This document shows positions 35,077 through 43,422 of a stretch of DNA of 64,000 nt, one piece after another (position 1 is the first letter of the stretch; each line of letters opens with the position of its first letter). This DNA comes from Flavisolibacter ginsenosidimutans (GTDB lineage Bacteria > Bacteroidota > Bacteroidia > Chitinophagales > Chitinophagaceae), in contig NZ_CP042433.1 in assembly GCF_007970805.1 (NCBI RefSeq), positions 2,852,001 through 2,916,000 of the forward strand, given 5' to 3'. The notes beneath the pieces were generated by a model. That model saw only the letters and a program-made list of their open reading frames with translations. It searched no databases and was not told the origin of the DNA. A program made the translations under genes and the position numbers.

Positions 35077-36267
35077 ATGCTTTCTTTCAAACCCATAAAA
35101 CCTCTTTTGCAAACCGGCACCAACGCGGCCTCACGTTGGTTCTCGTACATTGGTTTGGGCATTGGCGTTTTGCTGCTGCTGGCTTCCGTGCAAATGTTCG
35201 TCAACATTCAGCAGTTGATGAAAGAAGGCAGCATCCGCAAAAACGGTTTTGATTTTATTTCCATTACCAAAAAAGTGACGAACGAAACGATGGGCCAGCC
35301 GGAAAAAAATGTGTTTACCGACAAAGAGGTGGAAGAATTAAAAAGCAAACCCTTTGTCACCGATGTAGCACCCTTGCAATCAAACCTTTTTCGCGTGCAA
35401 CTGAGTGCGGGAAATATCCTGCCCTTTAAAACTGACCTTTTCGTAGAGAGCATTGAAGACGAATTCTTAGACACCGTGCCGCCCACCTTTCATTGGGTGG
35501 AAGGACAGTTGAAAGTGCCCATCATTGTGTCGTCCGATTACCTTGAAATGTTCAACGTGTTTGCGCCTTCGCAAGGTTTATCGCAGGTTTCGAAGGAAAC
35601 GGCCATGAACATACCCGTCGTTCTCTCGGTTTCCGGCAAAGGGCAACGATTGGATTTGTACGGCAGTGTCGTAGCCTTCAGCGACCGGCTGAACACCGTC
35701 ATTGTGCCCAAATCTTTTTTGGACTGGGCCAACAGGAATTACGGCGAAACGCCAACGCAGGGTTACTCGCGGCTTTACATCAAAACCACCGATGCCAACA
35801 ACCCTGAACTGCTTTCCTTTTTAGACCAAAAAGGTTATGTAACCAACAGGGACAAGACAAAAATGGGCCGCACCAAACAAGTAATGGAAGGCATCTTTAC
35901 CGGACTTGGCGTGTTTGGATTATTGGTGGTGGTAATGGCGCTGATGTTGTTTTCGTTTTACCTGCAACTCGTCATTGCCCGCAGCAAGGAAAATCTTCAG
36001 CTTCTGCTTTTGATAGGCTATTCGCCGCTTTGGTTAAGCAAGAATGTGTCGCAGCGTTTTATTCCTGTTTACGTTTCCATTGTGTTGGTTGCACTTTCAT
36101 TCACACAATTCATGCAATGGGCTTTTCATCATTTTGCGATGTACGACCGCGAAGAACTTCATACGACGGTGCATTGGAGTGTGATTGTTTTGGCCATAGT
36201 CCTGATTGCGCTTTCCATCATTACCAATTACCGCCTGGTGAGAAGGCTGCTATACAAGTTGTTTTGA
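35077..36267 (+). CDS. FtsX-like ABC transporter permease
   Basis: A 396-residue membrane protein. An N-terminal helix (YIGLGIGVLLLLASVQMFV) is followed by an extracytoplasmic domain of about 220 residues and then three helices (GLGVFGLLVVVMALMLFSFYL, YVSIVLVALSFTQ, WSVIVLAIVLIALSIITNY). This is the four-helix MacB/LolC/E topology. It is the likely partner of the preceding ATPase and is probably a type VII ABC system that acts on the outer face of the membrane. No periplasmic adaptor or outer-membrane factor gene follows. Confidence 0.8.
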   Translation: MLSFKPIKPLLQTGTNAASRWFSYIGLGIGVLLLLASVQMFVNIQQLMKEGSIRKNGFDFISITKKVTNETMGQPEKNVFTDKEVEELKSKPFVTDVAPLQSNLFRVQLSAGNILPFKTDLFVESIEDEFLDTVPPTFHWVEGQLKVPIIVSSDYLEMFNVFAPSQGLSQVSKETAMNIPVVLSVSGKGQRLDLYGSVVAFSDRLNTVIVPKSFLDWANRNYGETPTQGYSRLYIKTTDANNPELLSFLDQKGYVTNRDKTKMGRTKQVMEGIFTGLGVFGLLVVVMALMLFSFYLQLVIARSKENLQLLLLIGYSPLWLSKNVSQRFIPVYVSIVLVALSFTQFMQWAFHHFAMYDREELHTTVHWSVIVLAIVLIALSIITNYRLVRRLLYKLF

Positions 36268-36287
36268 GGAAGGCGTAAATTTGAATC

Positions 36288-36872
36288 ATGCGCGCAGTTC
36301 CCGCACCAAAATACGTTAGCGTTGAAGACTATCTTTTGTTGGAAGACGAAGCAGAAGAAAAGCACGAATATTATCAGGGCGAAGTGTTTGCGATAGCCGG
36401 CGGCAGCATTGCGCACAACCGAATTGTAAGGAATGTTTTAAACAGCCTGGATAATTTTTTAGAAGGCAAAGGCTGCGAAGTTTTTCCCAGCGATTTAAAA
36501 ATTCACAACGAAGCAAACACGTTGTTCACCTATCCGGATCTAAGCATTGTTTGCGGCGAACTTAATCGCTGGAATAAACGAAATGACACAATAACAAACC
36601 CTGCCGTCATCATTGAAGTGCTTTCAAAAAAAAAAACAAAAAACTATGACCGGGGTGAAAAGTTTCGGTTATACCGTAGCCTTCCTTCTTTAAAAGAATA
36701 CGTCCTTATTTCTTCGCTGGAAATTTCAGTGGAGCGTTTTATTAAACAGGAGACAAGTTTCTGGAACTTTCGGGAAACCACAGATCCTGAAGACCTTTTT
36801 CAAATTGAAACCATCCATTTTTCCTGCCCGGTAAACGAGTTGTACCGCAACGTGAGTTTTGAAGAAGTGTAA
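36288..36872 (+). CDS. Uma2 family (DUF820) predicted endonuclease
   Basis: A 194-residue protein with the Uma2 pattern: YVSVEDYLLLEDEAEEKHEYYQG, the PD element in FTYPDLSIVCG, and the E-x-K-like element VIIEVLS followed by YDRGEKFRLYR. This matches the restriction-endonuclease-like fold. Uma2 proteins are abundant in cyanobacteria and scattered elsewhere; their role is unknown. Codons for LSKKKTKN contain an A11 run plus an A6 run, so slippage could easily change the frame just before the nuclease core ends. The gene is convergent with the small lipoprotein gene (9 nt gap). Confidence 0.85.
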   Translation: MRAVPAPKYVSVEDYLLLEDEAEEKHEYYQGEVFAIAGGSIAHNRIVRNVLNSLDNFLEGKGCEVFPSDLKIHNEANTLFTYPDLSIVCGELNRWNKRNDTITNPAVIIEVLSKKKTKNYDRGEKFRLYRSLPSLKEYVLISSLEISVERFIKQETSFWNFRETTDPEDLFQIETIHFSCPVNELYRNVSFEEV

Positions 36873-36881
36873 GCGAACCGC

Positions 36882-37325
36882 TCACTGTTTCTGCCATGCC
36901 GCATAATTCGTTGCCGAATCAAAAAAAACTTCGTTAGCCGAAGAAACGCTGCGGTAGCCAAAGCGCAAATGGCTCTGCCTTATCTCGCGGTAAAACAAAT
37001 CGGTTGAGTCCTGGCCTTTGTAAACAAGGCCGCCCTGCGGCAATTCCAACGGCTGATGAAGGCTTTTGTTGAACGATTGCAATTCGTAGGCTGTATCGGT
37101 GAGATAAGCGGCATACAAGGTAGCGCCGCCGGGATATTGAAAACTGTGCAGGTAGATACCCGCCGTATCTTTTGCTTCTTCTTTCACGTAACCTTTGGGA
37201 ACAAGAATGGATACGGTCTGCGATTGGCCGTTTTGCACATACGTCAATTCCTTTCGCTTGTAATCTTTAACAAGAAAGCAGGAAACAAAACCGATACTCA
37301 GAAATAGAACAAGCATAACTCGCAT
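36882..37325 (-). CDS. Small lipoprotein of unknown function
   Basis: A 147-residue protein with a lipoprotein signal (MRVMLVLFLSIGFVSC). An upstream frame overlaps the thiolase gene and was rejected. The mature part contains LVKDYKRKELTYVQNGQSQT, a YLTDTAYELQSFN segment and a C-terminal FRYREIRQSHLRFGYRS-like stretch (read as FYREIRQSHLRFGYRSV). I do not recognise a family. It may be transcribed together with the thiolase gene just upstream. Confidence 0.65.
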   Translation of the reverse strand: MRVMLVLFLSIGFVSCFLVKDYKRKELTYVQNGQSQTVSILVPKGYVKEEAKDTAGIYLHSFQYPGGATLYAAYLTDTAYELQSFNKSLHQPLELPQGGLVYKGQDSTDLFYREIRQSHLRFGYRSVSSANEVFFDSATNYAAWQKQ

Positions 37326-37386
37326 AACAATTCTCGTTGATAAACCATTACATCCCGCCAATTCCAATCGTCTCACAAATTCCGGT

Positions 37387-38586
37387 TCAGACGATACCTT
37401 CAAAAATTATACTTGCCCCTTGTCCTACCCCAACGCACATTGTTGCCAGGCCGTATTTGCTGCCTCTTCGTTTCATTTCGTGGACAAGTGTTGTTGAAAG
37501 CCGCACACCGCTACAACCAAGGGGATGACCAAGCGCAATAGAACCACCGTTTACATTGATCTTGCTTTTATCCAAGCCCAAATCCTGAATGCATGCCAAC
37601 ACCTGCGAAGCAAAGGCTTCGTTCAATTCAATTAAATCCATGTCGGCAACAGACAACGAAGCCCGCTTCAAGGCTTTTTGCGTGGCTGGCACAGGACCGA
37701 TTCCCATAATGCTTGGATCAACACCGGCAACGGCTGAGGCAATCACTTTGGCAACGGGTTTCAATCCAAATTTTTTTACCGCGCTTTCACTTGCCAGCAA
37801 CATCGCCGCAGCGCCGTCATTAATTCCTGCGGCATTGCCCGCCGTCACAGTTCCATCTTTTACAAAAGCCGGTTTTAAAGAGGCAAGTTTTTCAAGCGAT
37901 GTTTTACGCGGATGTTCGTCGGAATCAAAAAGTTTAGTCGTTCCTTTTTCAGCAGGAATCTCTACTGGAACAATCTCTTCTTTCCAGATTCCTTTTTCCA
38001 ATGCGGCAAAATATTTTTCCTGTGATGACAGAGCCCATTCGTCCTGCGCCCCGCGGCTAACATTCCATTGCCTTGCCACGTTCTCGGCGGTTTCGCCCAT
38101 GCTGTACGGGTAATAAACATCAGCAAGTTTGTTGTTTACAAAACGCCAGCCCAAGGTCGTATCGTAAACCTCGGTTGTACGTTGAAACGGCGTTGTTGCT
38201 TTTGGCATTACAAACGGCGCACGGCTCATGCTTTCTACACCACAAGCAATCATCAGTTCGGCGTCACCGCATTCAATTTGCCGCGAAGCATCCATGATGG
38301 CTTGCAATCCTGAAGCACACAAACGATTAACGGTATTGCCCGGAACGGTTACAGGCAAACCGGCCAGCAAGGCGGCCATCCGTGCCACGTTGCGATTGTC
38401 TTCGCCGGCCTGGTTGGCATCGCCGGCAATCACGTCTTCAATGCTCGACGGATCAACCGAAGGGTTTCGGTCCAGCAATTCTTTAATTACGTGCGCAAGC
38501 AAATCATCGGGGCGAACCGTGGCCAATGCACCGCCGTATTTCCCTAGTGGCGTGCGAATTGCGTCTATAACGTAAACGTTTTTCAT
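37387..38586 (-). CDS. Acetyl-CoA C-acyltransferase (thiolase), PcaF/PaaJ-like
   Basis: A 399-residue thiolase. The nucleophilic cysteine is in VNRLCASGLQAI, the conserved histidine in NGGSIALGHPLGCSGVR, and the second cysteine in TMCVGVGQGASIIFE. The stretch GDANQAGEDNRNVARMAALL and TTLGWRFVNNKL resemble the 3-oxoadipyl-CoA thiolases PcaF/PaaJ of aromatic degradation, but no other aromatic-degradation gene is nearby. A broad beta-ketothiolase role in fatty-acid or amino-acid breakdown is an alternative. The start (MKNVYVIDAIRTPLGKYGG) is typical. Confidence 0.9.
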   Translation of the reverse strand: MKNVYVIDAIRTPLGKYGGALATVRPDDLLAHVIKELLDRNPSVDPSSIEDVIAGDANQAGEDNRNVARMAALLAGLPVTVPGNTVNRLCASGLQAIMDASRQIECGDAELMIACGVESMSRAPFVMPKATTPFQRTTEVYDTTLGWRFVNNKLADVYYPYSMGETAENVARQWNVSRGAQDEWALSSQEKYFAALEKGIWKEEIVPVEIPAEKGTTKLFDSDEHPRKTSLEKLASLKPAFVKDGTVTAGNAAGINDGAAAMLLASESAVKKFGLKPVAKVIASAVAGVDPSIMGIGPVPATQKALKRASLSVADMDLIELNEAFASQVLACIQDLGLDKSKINVNGGSIALGHPLGCSGVRLSTTLVHEMKRRGSKYGLATMCVGVGQGASIIFEGIV

Positions 38587-38595
38587 TTCTTAAGC

Positions 38596-38690
38596 ATTCA
38601 GCTATCAGCCGTGAGCAATCAGCTTTTGGCTCTCGCTATTAAGTGAAAAGGCCGACAGCTCATAGCTGAACGCTCACAGCTCAAGGCCTG
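38596..38690. repeat. TATCAGC/CAGCTCATAGC intergenic repeat, thiolase-rlmN gap
   Basis: The divergent gap holds TTCAGCTATCAGCC, AATCAGC and, on the other arm, GCTCATAGCTGAA and CTCACAGCTC. A 9-bp inverted repeat (TTCAGCTAT/ATAGCTGAA, arms about 56 nt apart) spans it. The wording matches the nuoL-nuoK repeat. Confidence 0.65.
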
Positions 38691-38743
38691 TTAAAGACTT
38701 CGCAAGATAAGGCGCAAAAAGCATCCGCCTAAAGCGGATAAAG

Positions 38744-38751
38744 TATCTTTG
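38744..38751 (+). promoter_or_regulatory. Candidate -7 promoter box of rlmN (TATCTTTG)
   Basis: Full TAnnTTTG match with only 4 nt (cgcg) before the ATG, so transcription may begin at the start codon. No TTG was found at the -33 distance. The arrangement is the same as at mnmE. Confidence 0.4.
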
Positions 38752-38755
38752 CGCG

Positions 38756-39838
38756 ATGGCAGCGACAGCTTCTCACACGGCAAAAAAAATTCACAACATT
38801 CGCCAGCTCGGCTATGCCGAACTGGAAGATTTCCTCCTGTTAAATGGCGAGAAAAAGTTCCGTGCAAAGCAAGTATGGGAGTGGATTTGGCAAAAAGGTG
38901 CGCAGTCTTTTGCCGACATGACCAACCTGAGCAAAGAACTTCGCCAGAAGTTGGGCGAGAATTTTTCGTTGCCGGCCTTAACGCTCGACAGCACGCAATA
39001 CAGCGCCGATGGAACGGTGAAATCGGGTTTCAAAACACACGAAGGTTTTTTGTGCGAAGGGGTTTTGATTCCAACCGAGAGCCGCAACACGGCTTGTGTT
39101 TCCTCGCAAATTGGTTGTTCGCTCAGTTGCCGCTTTTGCGCAACGGGTTACATTGAACGGAAACGCAATCTCGACTTCGATGAGATTTACGACGAAGTGG
39201 TTTTAATCAACCAGCAAAGTGAACGCATTCACGGCAAGAAGCTTTCGAACATTGTGTTCATGGGCATGGGCGAACCGCTGCTGAACTACAAAAACGTGTT
39301 GAAGGCAATTGAAAAAATTACGGCGGAAGACGGGCTGGCAATGAGTCCGCGGCGCATAACGGTTTCTACCGCAGGCGTGGCCAAAATGATTAAGCAGTTG
39401 GGCGATGACAAGGTGAAATTCAAGCTGGCGCTTTCGCTGCACGCCGCGAATGATGTTAAGCGCAACGAGATCATGCCCATCAACGAAACCAACAACCTGA
39501 AAGCACTTGTTGAAGCGCTGAATCATTTTTATAAACAAACAAAGAACGAAATCACGTTGGAGTACATTCTCTTCAATAATTTCAACGACAGTGTGAAGGA
39601 TGCCGAAGACCTCATTAAAATCTATCGCCAGGTTCCGGCCGATTTGGTGAACATCATCGAATACAACCCCATTGATTTTGCCAGGTTTGAAAAGCCTTCG
39701 GAGCAGCGCATGAACGAGTTCATGGCTTATTTGGAAAAACACAAGGTGAACGCACGTTTGCGCAGAAGCAGGGGCAAAGACATTGATGCGGCCTGCGGAC
39801 AGTTAGCGAATAAGAATGAAGTTTCTCATTCAAAATAA
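38756..39838 (+). CDS. rlmN: 23S rRNA (adenine2503-C2)/tRNA(adenine37-C2)-methyltransferase RlmN
   Basis: A 360-residue radical SAM enzyme that methylates A2503 of 23S rRNA and A37 of some tRNAs. The cluster motif is CSLSCRFCATG (Cys-x3-Cys-x2-Cys), the SAM-binding GMGEPLLN follows, and the C-terminal catalytic cysteine is in DIDAACGQLANK. The N-terminal RNA-binding helices are present (NIRQLGYAELEDFLLLNGEKKFRAKQVWEWIWQKG). There is no other methionine near the N-terminus, so the start is fixed. The 3' end overlaps the convergent murF-alr gene by 13 bp. Confidence 0.97.
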   Translation: MAATASHTAKKIHNIRQLGYAELEDFLLLNGEKKFRAKQVWEWIWQKGAQSFADMTNLSKELRQKLGENFSLPALTLDSTQYSADGTVKSGFKTHEGFLCEGVLIPTESRNTACVSSQIGCSLSCRFCATGYIERKRNLDFDEIYDEVVLINQQSERIHGKKLSNIVFMGMGEPLLNYKNVLKAIEKITAEDGLAMSPRRITVSTAGVAKMIKQLGDDKVKFKLALSLHAANDVKRNEIMPINETNNLKALVEALNHFYKQTKNEITLEYILFNNFNDSVKDAEDLIKIYRQVPADLVNIIEYNPIDFARFEKPSEQRMNEFMAYLEKHKVNARLRRSRGKDIDAACGQLANKNEVSHSK

Positions 39839-42264
39839 TAAACCCGCTTCACCCGTTGCGAAACAGAAGTCATGATCTCGTACGGTATGGTACCGACCTG
39901 TTTTGCAACTTCCTGTACCGGCAAATCCGCACCGAAAACAATCACGTCATCGCCTTCTTTCACGCCGTCAATATCGGTTACATCAAGCATGGTCATGTCC
40001 ATGCAAACTGTTCCAATTACCGGCGCTGGCTTTCCGTTCACGAGCATCTTGCCTATGCCGTTGCCAAAGCGTCTCGAATAACCATCGGCATAGCCAATGC
40101 GAACGGTCGCGATTTTTGAATCTCGGTTTACCATGCCTCTTCGGTTATAGCTTACCGACTCTCCTTTTTTTATTTGCTTGATTTGCGCAACGGTTGAGCG
40201 AAGCGTAGCCACAGGTTGCAAGCGGAGCACGTCTTCCGCATCAGGTTCGATGCCGTATAAACCAATGCCCAAACGAACCATGTCCAATTGCAAGTCCGGG
40301 TGTCGAACCATGGCCGCCGAATTGGAAATGTGTTTTAAAAAAGGATACGTGATGTGCTGTTGAAGCACGGAAACTGCTTCGTGAAAACGCGCCGCTTGTT
40401 GTTGTGTGAAAGCGTCTTCGCCCGGATCTTCACTGCCGGCTAAATGACTGAACACGGATTGAATGGACAGGTAAGAATTTGCTGCAAGATGCCTTGCCAC
40501 TTCATCAACCTCGCTGAGCGAAAACCCAAGGCGGTTCATGCCGGTTTCAATTTCGAGATGAACGGGATAAGCAGACAAGCCTTGTTGCCTGATGTAAGCC
40601 CCGAAGCTTTGCAGCAAAGCTTTGGAATAAACAACGGGTTGTAGTTCGTGTTCGACAATAGCAGCAAAAGACGAAGGTTCGGCGTTCATGACCATGATCG
40701 GAATGTTCACACCCGCTTGTACCAACTCCACGCCTTCGTCGGCATAAGCCACACCCAGGAACGCAACGTTGCTAAATTGCAAAACCGAAGCAATCTCCGC
40801 GCCGCCGCTGCCGTAGGCAAAGGCCTTCACCATCGCCATGATTTTTGTTGAAGGCTTAAGCCGCTTTTGGTATTCTTTTAAATTGTGTGTGACAGCAGCC
40901 AGGTTAATTTGCAACACCGTACCGTGCAATTTTTCTTCAAACAAAGAAGCAATGCGTTCAAAGCCCGCCTTGCGTGCGCCTTTCAGTAAAACAATCTCTT
41001 TGTAAAAGTCCGAGCTCTTGAATTGTTGCAGGAAATCTTCCGTTGTGGTGTACGACTGAAAGTTGACGGCGTCAATTTTTAACGGCAGTTGACTTGCAAT
41101 TTCTTTTCCGATACCGATGACTTTTTCAACCTTGTATTGATTGAGCAGTTGCGCAATTTCTGCGTAAAGTTCTTCTTCCCTTTTTCCGCTTTCGTAAAAA
41201 TCAGAAAGGATGACGGTACGCTTTAATCCGGCGCTTTGCTGCGCCAGAAAATCAAGCGCAATGCGCAATGAAGTTGTGTCGGCGCTGTAACTGTCGTTGA
41301 TGAGAAGACAATCGTTAATGGCGTGGTTTAATTGCAAGCGCATGTCAACGGGATGAAGAGCATTCATCCGCTCTTGAATGGTTTCTTGCTTTAACCCAAA
41401 TTGAAGCAATACGCACCAACAGGCAATGCTGTTTTCAATTGAAGCATCGTCGGTAAACGGAATGGAGAGCAAAAGAAATTCGTCTTTGTAATCCGCTTCA
41501 ATAACCGTTGACGTTCGCTCTTTTTTTATTTGACGAATGCGCAGCGTTGCTTCTTCGTTTTTGCTCCACGTAAATTTTTTGGTTGACAAAGAAGCAAGGT
41601 TTCCTGCTTCGCCAATGACAACGTCTGCCTGTGTAAATAGCCGCAGTTTTTCGGTTCGCTTTTCTTCTGTTGACGTAAAGCCTTCGCTGTGTGCTTCGCC
41701 GATGTTTGTCAGCACGCCAACGGTCGGCTGAATGATGCGTTCGAGCTTTTGCATTTCGCCGGGCTGCGAAATACCGGCTTCAAAAATGCCCAGCGTGTGT
41801 TGCGCTTCCATCTGCCACACGCTGAGCGGCACGCCGATTTGCGAATTGAAACTTTTAGGACTGCGCACAATTTGGTAATCGTCTTCCAGCAAAGCGTTGA
41901 GCCATTCCTTCACCACCGTTTTGCCGTTGCTACCCGTTATGCCGATAACGGGCATGTGAAAATGGCCGCGGTGCCAGGCGGCTAATTTCTGCAAAGCCGT
42001 TAAGGTGTCGCCAACCAAAATGACGTTTGCTTCTTTAAGTGAAATATTCTTGCTAACAACAAACGAACGAACGCCTTTTTTGTAGGCTTCGTTAACGTAA
42101 TCGTGTCCATCGGCATTGGCCGTTTGCAAAGCGAAGAACAAAGCGGTTTGCGGATGTTGAATGCGGCGGCTGTCGTAAACCAACTGCGCAATCCCCATGT
42201 TTCCGTTGCCCGACAACGACCCGTTTACAACCTTAGTAATTTGCGCAAGTGTGTACGAAGACAT
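39826..42264 (-). CDS. murF-alr: Bifunctional MurF ligase / alanine racemase
   Basis: An 812-residue fusion. The first half (about 1-450) is MurF, UDP-MurNAc-tripeptide--D-alanyl-D-alanine ligase: PP-binding motif GITGSNGKTVVKEW, then TNIGEAHSEGF and NDSYSADTTSLRIAL. The second half (about 455-812) is a fold-III PLP alanine racemase: MAMVKAFAYGSGGAEIA with the PLP lysine, HLEIETGMNRLGF, the region SYNRRGMV near the catalytic tyrosine, and GTVCMDMTMLDVTD. One protein thus makes D-alanine and uses the dipeptide derived from it. The fusion is known in Bacteroidota. The start MSSYTLAQITKVV was chosen because longer frames enter the intergenic repeat. Confidence 0.95.
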   Translation of the reverse strand: MSSYTLAQITKVVNGSLSGNGNMGIAQLVYDSRRIQHPQTALFFALQTANADGHDYVNEAYKKGVRSFVVSKNISLKEANVILVGDTLTALQKLAAWHRGHFHMPVIGITGSNGKTVVKEWLNALLEDDYQIVRSPKSFNSQIGVPLSVWQMEAQHTLGIFEAGISQPGEMQKLERIIQPTVGVLTNIGEAHSEGFTSTEEKRTEKLRLFTQADVVIGEAGNLASLSTKKFTWSKNEEATLRIRQIKKERTSTVIEADYKDEFLLLSIPFTDDASIENSIACWCVLLQFGLKQETIQERMNALHPVDMRLQLNHAINDCLLINDSYSADTTSLRIALDFLAQQSAGLKRTVILSDFYESGKREEELYAEIAQLLNQYKVEKVIGIGKEIASQLPLKIDAVNFQSYTTTEDFLQQFKSSDFYKEIVLLKGARKAGFERIASLFEEKLHGTVLQINLAAVTHNLKEYQKRLKPSTKIMAMVKAFAYGSGGAEIASVLQFSNVAFLGVAYADEGVELVQAGVNIPIMVMNAEPSSFAAIVEHELQPVVYSKALLQSFGAYIRQQGLSAYPVHLEIETGMNRLGFSLSEVDEVARHLAANSYLSIQSVFSHLAGSEDPGEDAFTQQQAARFHEAVSVLQQHITYPFLKHISNSAAMVRHPDLQLDMVRLGIGLYGIEPDAEDVLRLQPVATLRSTVAQIKQIKKGESVSYNRRGMVNRDSKIATVRIGYADGYSRRFGNGIGKMLVNGKPAPVIGTVCMDMTMLDVTDIDGVKEGDDVIVFGADLPVQEVAKQVGTIPYEIMTSVSQRVKRVYYFE

Positions 42265-42303
42265 GAGGTAAGTTATTGGGATATTGAAGTATTGGGATAT
42301 TGC
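42265..42303. repeat. ATATTGGGATATTG-type intergenic repeat before murF-alr
   Basis: TTATTGGGATATTGAAGTA, TTGGGATATTG: two tandem copies of TATTGGGATATTG. The same word stands between btuB and the PP-loop gene at 51607-51672. Confidence 0.65.
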
Positions 42304-42336
42304 GTGTCGCAAACAATTTGCAAGTCTTTTCCGTTG

Positions 42337-43293
42337 TCAAATCAAATCATTTTCATTTTTCTTTCTACGCGAAGCCTGGAGCGAATAAACAATGGAACCA
42401 ACCAGACACAGCACAATCACCAAAAGCGATATAAGCACCAGTTGGTTTTTGGTAAGATAACGATGCAGCCATTCTTCGGCCAGCATTTTGCCGCCAATAA
42501 AAATGAGTACGATGGCAATGCCCTGCTGCAAATATTCGAAACGGGCCACCGCGCCGCGCAGAAGAAAAAACAAGGAACGCAAGCCAAGCACTGCAAAAAT
42601 GTTTGAGGTATAAATCACCAGCCTGTCCTGGCTAATGGCAAACACGGCCGGAATGCTGTCGAGCGCAAACACAATGTCCGTTGTGGCCAACAAAACAATT
42701 ACCACAAACATGTTGGTGAAATAACGTTTGCCGTTTCGTTTTACGGAAAATTTTCCACTCACATCGTGATGGTAAATGGGAACAACTTTGTTCAGCAAAC
42801 GGTAGACGGGATTGGTTTCCGGATCGAATCCGCCTTCTTCCTTAACGGTAAAAATTTTAATGCCGGTATAAATGAGAAAAGCGCCGAAGATGTAAAGTAT
42901 CCAATCAAACTTTTCGACCAACACCACTCCTACCGTAATAAAAATTACACGCAATACAATGGCCATCATGATGCCGATGAGCAAGGCGCGGGCCACGTGA
43001 TCGGAGCGGATTTTAAAAAAGCTGAAGATGAGAATGAAAACAAAAATGTTGTCAATACTCAGGCTCCATTCCATCAGGTAAGCGCTCAGGTATTCGAGTG
43101 CCGTTACATTGCCTTCCTTCCACCACAAAAAGCCGAAGAAGCCAAAGGCCAGCAAAACCCAGAACAAGGTTTGCCCAAAGGCTTTTTTGATGTTGATCTC
43201 CGTTGACCGCTTGCTCAGCAAGCCCAAATCAACTACAACGGCAACGAGTAAAACACATCCAAATACCAAGTACGTAAGTTGATCCACCGTCAT
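42337..43293 (-). CDS. TerC/Alx family integral membrane protein
   Basis: A 318-residue protein with about nine membrane helices. The TerC signature SLSIDNIFVFILIFSFF and a second acidic helix ATTDIVFALDSIPAVFAIS are both present, with the two conserved aspartates. Members of this family (Alx, MeeY, MeeF) export Mn2+ or other metals; some are linked with tellurite resistance. No riboswitch or ter genes are nearby. It is probably a single gene, with murF-alr following it on the same strand. Confidence 0.9.
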   Translation of the reverse strand: MTVDQLTYLVFGCVLLVAVVVDLGLLSKRSTEINIKKAFGQTLFWVLLAFGFFGFLWWKEGNVTALEYLSAYLMEWSLSIDNIFVFILIFSFFKIRSDHVARALLIGIMMAIVLRVIFITVGVVLVEKFDWILYIFGAFLIYTGIKIFTVKEEGGFDPETNPVYRLLNKVVPIYHHDVSGKFSVKRNGKRYFTNMFVVIVLLATTDIVFALDSIPAVFAISQDRLVIYTSNIFAVLGLRSLFFLLRGAVARFEYLQQGIAIVLIFIGGKMLAEEWLHRYLTKNQLVLISLLVIVLCLVGSIVYSLQASRRKKNENDLI

Positions 43294-43422
43294 AAATCCA
43301 ATCCGTGTTTAAGCGGTAAAGATATTGCGGATGCAGAAACGGGAAGGCGCTTGTCTTTCCTGCTAACCCGGCTTAAAGGATGGAATTAGCGGGCTGTTAT
43401 GGAAAGAGTATTCTTTTATTTA

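Noticed and set aside
42301..43293. yybP-ykoY (manganese) riboswitch for the TerC-like gene
   Set aside because: No conserved core was found in the short upstream region.
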